Assembly (NCBI RefSeq): GCF_015482775.1
Contig: NZ_CP058214.1
Location: forward strand, 3,028,501 to 3,092,500
Origin: Kaustia mangrovi
GTDB taxonomy: Bacteria > Pseudomonadota > Alphaproteobacteria > Rhizobiales > Im1
Length of the DNA stretch: 64,000 nt
Direction: 5' to 3'
Every line of letters begins with the position of its first letter. Position 1 is the first letter of the stretch. Both the position numbers and the translations under genes were made by a program. Under the pieces are notes generated by a model. The model was not told the DNA's origin and searched no databases. It saw only the letters and a list, made by a program, of their open reading frames with translations. Positions 21,532 to 31,517 of the stretch are shown one piece after another.

Positions 21532-22365
21532 TCAGCCGCCCTTGGACATCGCATCGGCGGGGATCGCGCCGACGGAGAAGCCGAAGCCGTCCAGGATGCG
21601 CTGGCCTTCGGGCGAGAGGATGAACAGGGCGAGGCGGGAAGCGCCCGGCGGCGCGCCGTCGAGCACGATCAGCCCGTATTCCGCGCCGACCGCCAGCGCC
21701 TCCGCGATATCGACGATCCCGAGCGCCGGCACCTCGGCCTTGGCGAGGCGGGCATTGGTGCAATAGGTGAGGAAGACATCCGCCTTGCCCTCCTCCATGA
21801 CCCAGCCATAGGTGTTGCGGCCCTCCGGCGCGGCCGCGCTGTTGCGCCCTCCGGTGAGTTTCAGCGCCTTTGCCTTCAGCACGTCCGCGGCGCCGGGGAC
21901 GAGGGCTTCGGCCTTGTCGAACAGCGCCCAGGCATAGTCGCCGGAGGGGTCGGCCTTCGGCGTGGAGGTGCCGAGCCGGATCTCGGGATCGAGGAGCGTG
22001 TCGAGCAGCGTGTCCGTCGTGGTCTCCACCTCCGGCTGGACGATGGCGCACAGCCTGTTGCGGGCGAACAGCGCTACCGGCCCGCCGCGACCCGCCGCCC
22101 TGAGCGCCAGGGGATGCTTCATGCTGGCCGAGGCGAACAGGCCGGCCGCCTCGCCGCCCTCGATGCGCTCGCGCATCAGGCCGGACGGCCCGAAGCGCGC
22201 CTCGACGGGCGTGCCGTACTCATCCGCGAAGGCCTCCGCGACGGCGCCGAGCGCCGCCTTGAGGCTGCCGGCGGCGAACAGCACGACGGTGTCGTCCGAC
22301 GCCTGCGCCGGGGCGTTTGCCAGTCCTGCCAAGACGATCAGTGCTCCCAGTATCCGACCGGTCAT
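21532..22365 (-). CDS. Molybdate ABC transporter substrate-binding protein (ModA-like)
   Basis: A 277-residue periplasmic protein with a signal peptide (cleaved after about residue 22, NAPAQAS) and the ModA hallmark VLFAAGSLKAAL, where serine hydroxyls bind the oxyanion. SGLMRERIEGGEAAGLFASAS and YGWVMEEGKADVFLTYC are further family features. It is the last gene of the minus-strand operon whose transport genes are of the tungstate (Tup) type, and no modB/modC is present, so it may work with TupB/TupC or be an additional receptor. The ATG follows GGGAGGGCAGGCG. Confidence 0.88.
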   Translation of the reverse strand: MTGRILGALIVLAGLANAPAQASDDTVVLFAAGSLKAALGAVAEAFADEYGTPVEARFGPSGLMRERIEGGEAAGLFASASMKHPLALRAAGRGGPVALFARNRLCAIVQPEVETTTDTLLDTLLDPEIRLGTSTPKADPSGDYAWALFDKAEALVPGAADVLKAKALKLTGGRNSAAAPEGRNTYGWVMEEGKADVFLTYCTNARLAKAEVPALGIVDIAEALAVGAEYGLIVLDGAPPGASRLALFILSPEGQRILDGFGFSVGAIPADAMSKGG

Positions 22366-22459
22366 CGCCTGCCCTCCCGTGTCGTTCCGACCGGCGGAGA
22401 AAAATGGGGCGACCGAAATGGCGGTCGGCCGCCCCGGCCCGGTCGGGGGCAAAGGAAAC

Positions 22460-23305
22460 TCAGCTACCTTCCTTCTTGGCGTTGGGATAGAAGAGCTGCT
22501 GGCCGTCCACCGTGTAGGCGGCGATCTCCTTCTGGCCTTCCGGCCCGATCAGCCAGTCGATGAAGGTCTTGCCGAGCTTTGTCTTGACGTTCGGGCACTT
22601 CTCCGGATTGACCGGGATCACGCCGTACTGGTTGAAGAGATTGGGGTCGCCCTCGACAAGGATCTCCAGGTCCGCCTTGTTCTTGAAGGCGATCCAGGTC
22701 GCCCGGTCGCTCATCGTATAGGCGTTCATGCCGGCGGCCGTGTTGAGCGTGGCGCCCATGCCGGAGCCGGTCTCGCGATACCAGGAGCCGCTGGCCGCCT
22801 TGGGGTCGACATCGCTCTCCGTCCAGAGCGCCAGCTCCTTCTTGTTGGTTCCCGAATCGTCGCCGCGCGAGGCGAAGGGCGCCTTGGCCCCGGCGATCGT
22901 CGAGAGGGCCTTCGGCGCGTCCTTCATGCCCTTGATGCCTGCCGGATCGTCCTTCGGCCCGACGATCACGAAGTCGTTGTACATCACGTCGTCGCGCCCG
23001 GTGCCATAGCCCTCCTCGACGAATTTCATCTCCGCCGGCTTGGCGTGGACGAGCAGCACGTCGCCATCGCAATTGCGCGCATTCTTCAACGCCTGGCCCG
23101 TGCCGACGGCCACCACGCGCACCTCGATGCCTGAGGCGTCGGCGAATTTCGGCAGGATCGCGTCGAACAGGCCCGAATTCTGCGTCGATGTGGTGGACTG
23201 GACGATGATGAACGGCTTGTCCTCGGCGCGTGCCGGTCCGCCGGCGAGCGTGCCGGCGGCAAGCGCCGCGGCGACGATGCCTGTCAGCCAGAATTTGCGG
23301 ATCAT
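22460..23305 (-). CDS. tupA: Tungstate ABC transporter substrate-binding protein (TupA)
   Basis: A 281-residue periplasmic receptor with a signal peptide (about 27 residues, ending GGPARA). Directly after it lies IVQSTTSTQNSGLFDAILPKF, which contains the TTST..SGL motif that distinguishes TupA tungstate receptors. Other conserved parts are VAVGTGQALKNARNCDGDVLLVH, ASRGDDSGTNKKE and YRETGSGMGATLN. High-affinity tungstate uptake would supply W- or compete with Mo-enzymes. It is encoded after tupB and tupC. The ATG follows GAAGGGAGGGAC. Confidence 0.92.
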   Translation of the reverse strand: MIRKFWLTGIVAAALAAGTLAGGPARAEDKPFIIVQSTTSTQNSGLFDAILPKFADASGIEVRVVAVGTGQALKNARNCDGDVLLVHAKPAEMKFVEEGYGTGRDDVMYNDFVIVGPKDDPAGIKGMKDAPKALSTIAGAKAPFASRGDDSGTNKKELALWTESDVDPKAASGSWYRETGSGMGATLNTAAGMNAYTMSDRATWIAFKNKADLEILVEGDPNLFNQYGVIPVNPEKCPNVKTKLGKTFIDWLIGPEGQKEIAAYTVDGQQLFYPNAKKEGS

Positions 23306-23343
23306 GGGGGTCCCTCCCTTCGATATGGGCTCTTGCATGGCGG

Positions 23344-24123
23344 TTAGACGAGAAGCTCTCCGGCGAGATAGGCGCGCGCCTCGCGCGAGGCCGGCGCGGC
23401 GAAGACGCGGTCGGCGGGGCCTTCCTCCACGATCCGGCCGGAATGCATGACCACGACCTCGTCGGCCAGCCGGCGCGCCTGGGCCCGGTCGTGGGTGATG
23501 AGCACGATCTTCGTGCCGGCCTCGTGGGCGGCGGACACCATGGTCTCCACGATCTCGGTGGAGGCCGGGTCGAGATTGACCGTCGGCTCGTCGAGGAACA
23601 GCACGCGGGGCTCGAGCGCCAGCGCGCGCGCCACCGCCAGTCTCTGCTGCTCGCCGCCGGAGAGCACGCGCCCCGGCGTGTGGGCGCGGGCCTCCAGCCG
23701 CGCGGCGGCGAGCACCTCGCCCATGCGTGTCTTGAGCGCGGCGCCTGAAATGCCGCGCGTGCGCAGCGCGTGGCGGATATTGGCCGCGACCGAGCGGCGC
23801 AGGATGATCGGGCGCTGGAACACCATGGCCTGCGCCAGGCGGATCTGCCGGTCGGCCGGTCGCCCGGCCCAGGCGACCTCGCCGGCGCTCGGCGCGATCA
23901 GCCCGTGCAGGAGGCGCAGCAGCAGGCTCTTGCCGGCCCCGTTCGGGCCCATGATGACGGTCAGCGGGCCGCAGTCGAGCGCGAGGTCGACATGGTCGAT
24001 CAGCCGGTGGCCGTCGATATCGAGCACGAGCCCGCGCGCCTCGACGGGAAAGAGCGCAGGCTTGCGCGTGTCGAGGGCGGCGGGTGCGACGGGGCGGTCC
24101 AGGGCGAGGGCTGGCTCAGACAT
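23344..24123 (-). CDS. tupC: Tungstate ABC transporter ATPase (TupC)
   Basis: A 259-residue ABC ATPase: Walker A GPNGAGKS (about residue 59), Q-loop MVFQRP, signature LSGGEQQRLAVARAL, Walker B VLFLDEPTVNLD and H-loop LITHDRAQ. There is no C-terminal TOBE domain of the ModC kind, matching the Tup/phosphate-like group. It overlaps the end of tupB by eight bases, so the two are translationally coupled. The N-terminus has about 25 residues of variable leader before the nucleotide-binding domain. Confidence 0.9.
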   Translation of the reverse strand: MSEPALALDRPVAPAALDTRKPALFPVEARGLVLDIDGHRLIDHVDLALDCGPLTVIMGPNGAGKSLLLRLLHGLIAPSAGEVAWAGRPADRQIRLAQAMVFQRPIILRRSVAANIRHALRTRGISGAALKTRMGEVLAAARLEARAHTPGRVLSGGEQQRLAVARALALEPRVLFLDEPTVNLDPASTEIVETMVSAAHEAGTKIVLITHDRAQARRLADEVVVMHSGRIVEEGPADRVFAAPASREARAYLAGELLV

Positions 24124-24823
24124 AGGCGAGCCTCCCCGCCGTGCCGCGCAGGGCCATCAGGGCCGCGTTGATGGCGATGGCGATGGCGATCAGGATGATG
24201 CCGAGCGCCAGCGCGAGCGCCAGGTCGCCCTTGGAGGTCTCCAGCGCGATGGCCGTCGTCATCACCCGGGTCACGTGGTTGATGTTGCCGCCGACGATGA
24301 TGACGGCGCCGACCTCCGCGATCGCCCGGCCGACGCCCGCCAGCGCGGCGGTGATCAGGCTGTAGCGCGCATCCCACAGAAGCGTGGAGACGAGCCCCGC
24401 CCAGCCGATGCCCAGCGAGCGCAGGTGCTCGTCATATTCGCGCGCGAGATCCTCCACCACCTGCCGGGTGAGCGCGGTCACGATGGGCGCGACGAGTATA
24501 GTCTGCGCGATGATCATGGCCGCCGGCGTGTAGAGAAGCTGGAGCACGCCGAGCGGGCCGGAGTTGGAGATCGCGAGATAGACGCCGAGCCCGACCACGA
24601 CCGGAGGCAGGCTCATCAGCGCGTTGACAAGCGTGACGACGCCCATGCGGCCGGGAAAGCGCGACACGGCGAGCGCCGCGCCCAGCGGCAGGCCGATCGC
24701 GCAAGCAATCGCGACGGCGGTCAGGCTGACCCGGAGAGACAGAAGAACGATCTCCCACAGGTCCGGATCGCCGGAGACGAGCAGCGCGAACGCCAACCCG
24801 AAAGCTGCGGGAATATCGTGCAT
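24116..24823 (-). CDS. tupB: Tungstate ABC transporter permease (TupB)
   Basis: A 235-residue inner-membrane permease with about five membrane spans. The cytoplasmic EAA-type loop, EYDEHLRSLGIGWAGLVSTLLWDARYSLI, contacts the ATPase. Sequence flow (GRAIAEVGAVIIVGGNINHVTRVMTTAIALETSKGD) is characteristic of TupB permeases. It is the first gene of the operon tupB-tupC-tupA-modA and is preceded by a 222-base gap holding a candidate operator. Confidence 0.9.
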   Translation of the reverse strand: MHDIPAAFGLAFALLVSGDPDLWEIVLLSLRVSLTAVAIACAIGLPLGAALAVSRFPGRMGVVTLVNALMSLPPVVVGLGVYLAISNSGPLGVLQLLYTPAAMIIAQTILVAPIVTALTRQVVEDLAREYDEHLRSLGIGWAGLVSTLLWDARYSLITAALAGVGRAIAEVGAVIIVGGNINHVTRVMTTAIALETSKGDLALALALGIILIAIAIAINAALMALRGTAGRLAYV

Positions 24824-24915
24824 TGTCCCTGGCGCCTCCCGTCATGCCCCGCGGCACACGGCGATGATCTTCTGTATTGTTTCTGGAATCAATCGATCTC
24901 AGTAATTCTTGCAGG

Positions 24916-24930
24916 ATAACGTAACATTAT
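24916..24930. promoter_or_regulatory. Candidate operator upstream of tupB (imperfect 15-bp palindrome)
   Basis: ATAACGTAACATTAT matches its own complement at 12 of the 14 non-central positions' worth of pairing apart from one mismatched pair (ATAA/TTAT and GT/AC arms). It lies about 93-107 bases upstream of the tupB start in an AT-rich island within GC-rich DNA. Binding by the HTH/PBP regulator encoded across the locus is a reasonable guess from context only. Confidence 0.4.
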
Positions 24931-25045
24931 GCATGAACGGTTGAGCCGAAGCGTCAAAGACCGTCTATGCGCTCATGCCATCCGATGCCATCATCGGCGC
25001 TGATTCTGGCACGGCGCCAGGGACAATTTGGAGGTACGGATTCTC

Positions 25046-25531
25046 ATGAAGACGATCGCGACAGTCGGATTTGCAGCACTCGTCGCCGCCGGCGCGATGG
25101 CCATCGGCAGCGGGCAGGCCGCCGCGGAGGATGTGAAGATCGGGACGCTGACCTGCATGGTCGATGGCGGGTTCGGTTTTCTCGTGGGCTCCAGCAAGAA
25201 GATGACCTGCACCTTCAAGAAGGCGGGCTCGGATATGAGCGAGACCTATCACGGCAAGGTCAAGAAGTTCGGCGTCGATATCGGCGTGACGCAGGAGACG
25301 ACCATCGTCTGGGCCGTCTTCGCGCCATCGCGCGGTGTGGGGGCGGGCAGCCTCGCGGGAACCTATGCGGGCGTGAGCGCGGAAGCGACGGCCGGTGTCG
25401 GTGTCGGCGCCAATGTGATGGTGGGCGGCAACAACAAGACCATCCAGCTCCAGCCGGTCAGCGTGCAGGCCCAGACGGGGCTGGACATCGCCGCCGGCAT
25501 CGCGACCATGACGCTCAAATACAAGGAGTGA
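25046..25531 (+). CDS. DUF992 exported protein
   Basis: A 161-residue protein with a cleavable signal peptide (MKTIATVGFAALVAAGAMA, cleavage near GQAAAE) and a mature body matching the DUF992 family of Rhizobiales: VKIGTLTCMVDGGFGFLVGSSKKMTCTF at the start and a glycine-rich GVGVGANVMVGGNNKTIQLQPVS near the end. Probably periplasmic or outer-membrane associated; function unknown. The start is at the ATG giving an intact signal peptide; GGAGG lies about 12 bases upstream. It is transcribed away from the tup operon. Confidence 0.85.
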   Translation: MKTIATVGFAALVAAGAMAIGSGQAAAEDVKIGTLTCMVDGGFGFLVGSSKKMTCTFKKAGSDMSETYHGKVKKFGVDIGVTQETTIVWAVFAPSRGVGAGSLAGTYAGVSAEATAGVGVGANVMVGGNNKTIQLQPVSVQAQTGLDIAAGIATMTLKYKE

Positions 25532-25709
25532 CCGCGGGATCTCCGGATCCGGCGCGAGGGCCCGGCCTTCGGCGTCCATGACGGCCTCTTGCATCCATGC
25601 GGGAAGAGTCCGACCATGAGCTGGAGGCAAGATCCGCAATCGGGGCCATCCGGCAGGATGGCGGGGAGCAGGCGGACGGCCCGGACGCGCCAATGAAGGA
25701 GGATCCGCC

Positions 25710-27761
25710 ATGGCCCAAACGACCGGTAGACCGGCCGCGGGCCCGCGGTGCATCGCACTCGTGGGCCCTTATCTCTGCGGCAAGACCACCCTGCTCGATG
25801 CCATTCTCTACCGCACCGGCGCCATTGGCCGGCAGGGTCGCGTGGCGGACGGGTCGACCGTCGGGGACGCCTCCCCGGAGGCGCGCAGCCACGGCATGAG
25901 CGTGGAGGTCAATGCGGCCTCCACCGACTTCCTCGGCGACAGCTACACCTTTCTCGACTGCCCCGGATCGATCGAGTTCGCGCAGGAACAGGCCGCCGTG
26001 CTCGCGGGCTGCGACGCGGCGGTGGTCGTGTGCGAGCCGGACGACAAGAAGGTGCCGGCGATCCAGCTCATCCTGAAGCAGCTCGACGCGCTCGGCGTGC
26101 CGCGCCTGGTGTTCATCAACAAGGTGGACAAGGCCTCGGGCCGCATCCGCGACGTGCTCGAATATCTCCAGCCGGCGAGCGACGCGCCGCTCGTGCTGCG
26201 CCAGATCCCGATCTGGGAGAGCGGCATCGTGACGGGGTTCGTCGATCTCGCGCTGGAACGGGCCTTCCTCTATCGCGAGCACGCCCCCAGCGAGGTGATC
26301 GAGCTGCCGGGCGACCTGTCGGAGCGCAAGGAGGAGGCCCGCTTCTCCATGCTGGAGAAGCTCGCCGATTATGACGACGCGCTGATGGAGCAGCTCCTGG
26401 AGGATATCGAGCCGCCGCGCGACGCGGTGTTCGACGATCTCTCCGCCGAACTCGCGGAGGGGCAGATCACGCCGGTGCTCCTGGGCTCTGCGGAGAACGG
26501 CAACGGCATTGTCCGCCTCATGAAGGCCCTGCGCCATGAGGTCTGCGGCGTCGAGGGCGCAGCGGAGCGGCTGGGGCTCGATGGCGGCGCGGGCGGCGGC
26601 AGCGTCGCGCAGGTGCTGAAGACGATCCACACGCCCCACAGCGGCAAGCTCTCCCTGGTGCGCGTCCTCAAGGGCGAGATCGCCGACGGTGCCACGCTCT
26701 ATGGCCGCGCCGGCAAGGACGGGCGTGTCGGTGGGCTCTTCACCCTCATGGGGCAGGAGACGAGGAAGCGCGACAAGGCGCTCGCCGGGGACACGGTCGC
26801 CCTCGGGCGCCTGGAGGACGTGGCGACGGGCGATACGCTCACGGACACGAAGGGCGCCGCCCCCCAGCTCCACCCCGTCGTGCCGATGGCGCCGGTCTAC
26901 GGCCTCGCCCTAGACGTGAACGACCGCAAGGACGAGGTGAAGCTCACCACGGCGCTCGCCCGCATCGTGGAGGAGGATCCCTCGCTCGTCGTGGAGCAGA
27001 ACACCGATACCCAGGAGCTCGTGCTCTGGGGGCAGGGCGAGATGCATCTGCGCGTCGCGCTGGAGCGGCTCGCGGAGAAATACGGCGTCAGCGCGCAGAG
27101 CCATCCGCGCCGGATCGCCTACAAGGAGACCATCCGCAAATCCGTGACCGAGCGCGGCCGCCACAAGAAGCAGACCGGCGGCCACGGCCAGTTCGGCGAC
27201 GTGGTGCTGGAGATCCGCCCGCTGCCGCGCGGCGAGGGCTTCGCCTTCTCCGACACGATCTCCGGCGGCGTCGTGCCCAAGCAGTATATCCCCGCGGTCG
27301 AGGCCGGTGTGCGCGAATACATGCAGCGGGGGCCGCTGGGCTTCCCCGTGGTCGATATCGCGGTCACCCTGACGGACGGCTCCTACCACACCGTCGATTC
27401 CTCCGAGCAGGCCTTCAAGGCGGCCGCCCGGCTCGCCATGTCGGAGGGCATGGCGAAGTGCTCGCCGGTTCTGCTGGAGCCCGTCGTGGCGGTCGAGATC
27501 CACGTGCCGCAGGAGGCGACCTCCAAGGTCAACCAGATCGTCTCCGGCCGGCGTGGCCAGATCCTGGGCTTCGATGCCCGCGAGGGCTGGTCCGGCTGGG
27601 ACACGGTGCGCGCCAACATGTCGGAAGGCGAGATCCAGAACCTGATCGTGGAGATCCGCTCGGCGACCGCCGGGGTGGGCACCTTCACCTTCGCCCACGA
27701 CCACATGGCCGAGCTCACCGGCAAGATGGCCGAGGAGGTGCTGGCCGCCAAGGCGGCGTGA
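25710..27761 (+). CDS. Elongation factor G-like GTPase (EF-G paralogue)
   Basis: A 683-residue protein with all five EF-G domains in order: GTPase, beta-barrel domain II (about 290-370), domains III-V ending GKMAEEVLAAK. G1 is GPYLCGKTT (19-27), G4 NKVD (137-140). G3 reads DCPGS at 83-87, where translational EF-G has DTPGH; the histidine that activates water for GTP hydrolysis is thus a serine. The G2 region reads HGMSV in place of RGITI. It is not in a str operon. It belongs to the EF-G-like paralogues found alongside the canonical factor in many alphaproteobacteria, whose role is not settled. The ATG follows GAAGGAGGATCCGCC. Confidence 0.88.
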   Translation: MAQTTGRPAAGPRCIALVGPYLCGKTTLLDAILYRTGAIGRQGRVADGSTVGDASPEARSHGMSVEVNAASTDFLGDSYTFLDCPGSIEFAQEQAAVLAGCDAAVVVCEPDDKKVPAIQLILKQLDALGVPRLVFINKVDKASGRIRDVLEYLQPASDAPLVLRQIPIWESGIVTGFVDLALERAFLYREHAPSEVIELPGDLSERKEEARFSMLEKLADYDDALMEQLLEDIEPPRDAVFDDLSAELAEGQITPVLLGSAENGNGIVRLMKALRHEVCGVEGAAERLGLDGGAGGGSVAQVLKTIHTPHSGKLSLVRVLKGEIADGATLYGRAGKDGRVGGLFTLMGQETRKRDKALAGDTVALGRLEDVATGDTLTDTKGAAPQLHPVVPMAPVYGLALDVNDRKDEVKLTTALARIVEEDPSLVVEQNTDTQELVLWGQGEMHLRVALERLAEKYGVSAQSHPRRIAYKETIRKSVTERGRHKKQTGGHGQFGDVVLEIRPLPRGEGFAFSDTISGGVVPKQYIPAVEAGVREYMQRGPLGFPVVDIAVTLTDGSYHTVDSSEQAFKAAARLAMSEGMAKCSPVLLEPVVAVEIHVPQEATSKVNQIVSGRRGQILGFDAREGWSGWDTVRANMSEGEIQNLIVEIRSATAGVGTFTFAHDHMAELTGKMAEEVLAAKAA

Positions 27762-27887
27762 GGCCGGCATGGTTCCCGAGCTGCATGAGCGCCCGGTCGC
27801 GCAGGCGTGATTTGGTGTGAGGCGGCGGGCGAGACTAGTCTTGCCCGCATGACGCCGCGCCGGTCGTCATGCGGAAAGTGAGGAGCC

Positions 27888-28871
27888 ATGCTGATCAAGA
27901 TCGCCAGGGGCTGGGAGATACCCGAACGCCTGGCCACGCCGGAACCCGTCTTCATGAACCGCCGCCAGCTCATGGCCGCAGCCGGGGCGGGCACCATCGC
28001 CATGGCGCTGCCGGGCATGGGCGGCCGGGCCCGCGCGGCCGAAGGCGATCCCTCCGCCGGGCTCTACCCGGCCGGGCGCAATCCGCAATACACCGTGGAG
28101 CGCGCGATCACGCCGGAGGAGATCAACACCCACTACAACAATTTCTACGAGTTCGGCTCCACCAAGCAGGTCGCCGAGGCCGCCCAGCAGCTCAAGACGC
28201 GGCCCTGGGAGATCGAGATCGACGGTGAGGTGGAAAAGCCGTTCACCATCGGGATCGACGAGCTTCTGGCGAAGGTGACGCTGGAGGAGCGGGTCTATCG
28301 CCATCGCTGCGTGGAGGCATGGTCGATGGTCGTGCCCTGGACGGGCTTTCCCATGGCGAAGCTCGTCGCGCTCGCCAAGCCGCTGTCGGCGGCCAAATAT
28401 GTCCGCATGGAAACCTTCCTCGACCCCGACATCGCGCCGGGCCAGCGGCCCTCCGTCTTCCCCTGGGCGAACAAGCTGCCCTGGCCCTATGTGGAGGGGC
28501 TGACCATCGAGGAGGCGGCAAACGAGCTGACCTTCCTCGTCACCGGCGCCTATGGCAAGCCGGTCGCCCGGCAGATGGGCGCGCCGATCAGGCTGCACAC
28601 GCCGTGGAAATACGGCTTCAAGTCGCTGAAGTCGATTGTGCGCTTCTCCTTCGTGCGCGAGCGCCCCGTCGGCTTCTGGGAGGATATCCAGGCGCGCGAA
28701 TACGGCTTCTGGGCCAATGTGAACCCGGAGGTGCCCCATCCGCGCTGGAGCCAGGCCACCGAACGCGTGCTCGGCACGGGCGACCGCGTGCCGACCCGCA
28801 TCTTCAACGGTTATGGCGAGTATGTGGCCGATCTCTACAAGGACAAGACCGGCGAGAAGCTGTTCATGTAG
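27888..28871 (+). CDS. msrP: Protein-methionine-sulfoxide reductase, molybdopterin catalytic subunit MsrP
   Basis: A 327-residue periplasmic Mo-enzyme that reduces methionine sulfoxide in envelope proteins. A twin-arginine signal is visible as NRRQLMAAAGAG (RR at 25-26) with cleavage near residue 50. The mature part has the sulfite-oxidase-fold motif VYRHRCVEAWSMVVPW, C141 being the molybdenum ligand, and PIRLHTPWKYGFKS for pterin binding. The heme subunit MsrQ is not encoded next to it in this window. Its need for molybdopterin fits the nearby oxyanion uptake locus, though the two are separate transcription units. The start with GTGAGGAGCC is well placed. Confidence 0.93.
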   Translation: MLIKIARGWEIPERLATPEPVFMNRRQLMAAAGAGTIAMALPGMGGRARAAEGDPSAGLYPAGRNPQYTVERAITPEEINTHYNNFYEFGSTKQVAEAAQQLKTRPWEIEIDGEVEKPFTIGIDELLAKVTLEERVYRHRCVEAWSMVVPWTGFPMAKLVALAKPLSAAKYVRMETFLDPDIAPGQRPSVFPWANKLPWPYVEGLTIEEAANELTFLVTGAYGKPVARQMGAPIRLHTPWKYGFKSLKSIVRFSFVRERPVGFWEDIQAREYGFWANVNPEVPHPRWSQATERVLGTGDRVPTRIFNGYGEYVADLYKDKTGEKLFM

Positions 28872-28921
28872 CAGGCCGTCGCGGCCCGTCCGGCCGCGGG
28901 CAATCCGTCGCGCACCACCCG

Positions 28922-28955
28922 AAAAAGAAAAAGCCGGGCCTTTGTGGGGCCCGGC
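28922..28955 (-). terminator. Intrinsic terminator on the minus strand
   Basis: GCCGGGCC (28933-28940) pairs with GGCCCGGC (28948-28955). Read on the minus strand the hairpin is followed at once by TTTTTCTTTTTC (28922-28932 complement), a good intrinsic terminator. On the plus strand it is preceded, not followed, by the homopolymer tract, so it does not obviously serve msrP. Confidence 0.8.
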
Positions 28956-29200
28956 AAGTCAATGCCCTTACGGGCGTTGCGGGGTCAACCTGGGGTGAGG
29001 GGAACGGTTGACCAAAACAGCGGAAAACAAGGGGAGGGAGTAATTCCGCTGAAACGCTATCAATGTGATCGCGCAAGACACAATGTGGCCGAACGGTCTC
29101 TTTTGGGCAACCACCTGCACGGCATAGTAGGCATGCGGATCGTGCATGCCTGCGCGAAAAAACCTCAATGTGTCATAAGATTTTGATATTTAACGCGGAA
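28922..29200 (-). ncRNA. Candidate structured RNA or long 3' region, minus strand
   Basis: The 482-base gap between msrP and the LysR gene has no credible gene. The minus strand carries a chain of hairpins: GGCATGC/GCATGCC (29130-29150), GGTCAACC/GGTTGACC (28983-29013), GCCC/GGGC (28964-28975) and then the terminator at 28922-28955. This could be an independent small RNA or a structured 3' tail of the LysR mRNA, whose stop is 154-400 bases upstream. The region is clearly less GC-rich than its surroundings. The 5' end is a guess; no convincing promoter was found. Confidence 0.35.
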
Positions 29201-29353
29201 TCATTGGGCGCGGAGGTGCCGCCGGCTCAATTTTGATGCAGTGCAAATCTGAAGCGGGACGCTGCAATACGGTCGGATAACAGAGGAAGCCCGGCATGGC
29301 GCCGCCGCCGGCCGGGGCGACTCAGGAGGCCGCCGGTTCCCCGGTCCGGCCCG

Positions 29354-30241
29354 TCAGAACGACCATTCCTTGGCCTTGGAGATGACGAAGTCGCGGAACA
29401 CCGCGACCCGCTTGGAGGTCTTCAGTTCCTCCGGATAGACCAGATAGGTGTCGAATTCCGGCACCTCCGCCTCGCGCAGGAGCTGGACGAGGTTGGAATC
29501 GCGCCCGACGATGTAGTCGGGCAGCGAGGCGATGCCGATCCCCGATTCCACCGCGCGGCGCAGCCCGTAGACATTGTTGATCCTGAGCGCCGGCCGGCGC
29601 GGATTGCCGGGCTCGCGGCCGGCCATCTCCAGCCAGTTGACATCCGCCAGATAGCTCGGCGCCGTGCCGAAGGCGAGCACGACGTGATTGTCGAGGTCCT
29701 CCAGCGTGCGCGGCATGCCGTGCCGGCGGATATAGTCGGGCGAGGCGTAGATATGGTGGTGCACCGTGAACAGCCGGCGCTGGATGAGATCCGGCTGGAC
29801 GGGCCGGCGCAGCCGGATCGCGATGTCGGCCTCGCGCATGCCGAGATCGAGCTCGCGGTCGTCGAGCAGCAGCTCGACATTGATCTCCGGATAGAGCTCG
29901 ATGAACTCGTTGAGCCGCGGCGTCACCCAGATCGTGCCGAGCCCGACCGTGGTGGTCAGGCGCAGATTGCCGGACGGCTTGTCCTTGGAATCCATCAGCC
30001 GGGTCTGGGCCGAGGCGAGCCTGGTGAACACGTCGTGGGCGGTGCGGTAGAGCAGCTCGCCCTGCTCGGTGAGGATCAGGCCGCGCGCATGGCGGTGGAA
30101 CAGCGGCACCCTGAGCTCATGCTCGAGCGCGCTGATCTGCCGGCTCACCGCCGATTGCGAAAGGCCGAGCTCGTGGCCGGCATGCGTGAAGCTGCCGGCG
30201 TCGGCCACCGCGTGGAATATTCGCAGCTTGTCCCAATCCAT
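29354..30241 (-). CDS. LysR family transcriptional regulator
   Basis: A 295-residue regulator. The N-terminal winged helix starts MDWDKLRIFHAVADAGSFTHAGHELGLSQSAVSRQISALEHEL, with the recognition helix around residues 29-47; the rest is the two-lobed ligand-binding domain (LRLTTTVGLGTIWVTPRLNEF at about 95). The MDWDKLRIF start is typical of a Rhizobiales LysR group. Targets and ligand unknown. It is transcribed in the same direction as trxB downstream-in-coordinate neighbours but with its own unit, converging on msrP. Confidence 0.9.
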   Translation of the reverse strand: MDWDKLRIFHAVADAGSFTHAGHELGLSQSAVSRQISALEHELRVPLFHRHARGLILTEQGELLYRTAHDVFTRLASAQTRLMDSKDKPSGNLRLTTTVGLGTIWVTPRLNEFIELYPEINVELLLDDRELDLGMREADIAIRLRRPVQPDLIQRRLFTVHHHIYASPDYIRRHGMPRTLEDLDNHVVLAFGTAPSYLADVNWLEMAGREPGNPRRPALRINNVYGLRRAVESGIGIASLPDYIVGRDSNLVQLLREAEVPEFDTYLVYPEELKTSKRVAVFRDFVISKAKEWSF

Positions 30242-30312
30242 GACCCGGTTCCCCCAGGCCGGCGCGTCACCGCATTTGTCCCATGCGGACGCTGACGGGC
30301 CGGCACGGCGGT

Positions 30313-31449
<1,137 letters not shown>

Positions 31450-31517
31450 TTAAACGGGAGGTCACCGTGCCATATAATCGCAGTCTCGTTTGAACGAATC
31501 GAAGCCCTCGGCATTTT

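Noticed and set aside
28968-29168. 66-codon minus-strand open frame in the msrP-LysR gap
   Set aside because: No ribosome site, no domain, and it overlaps the hairpins that end in a terminator.
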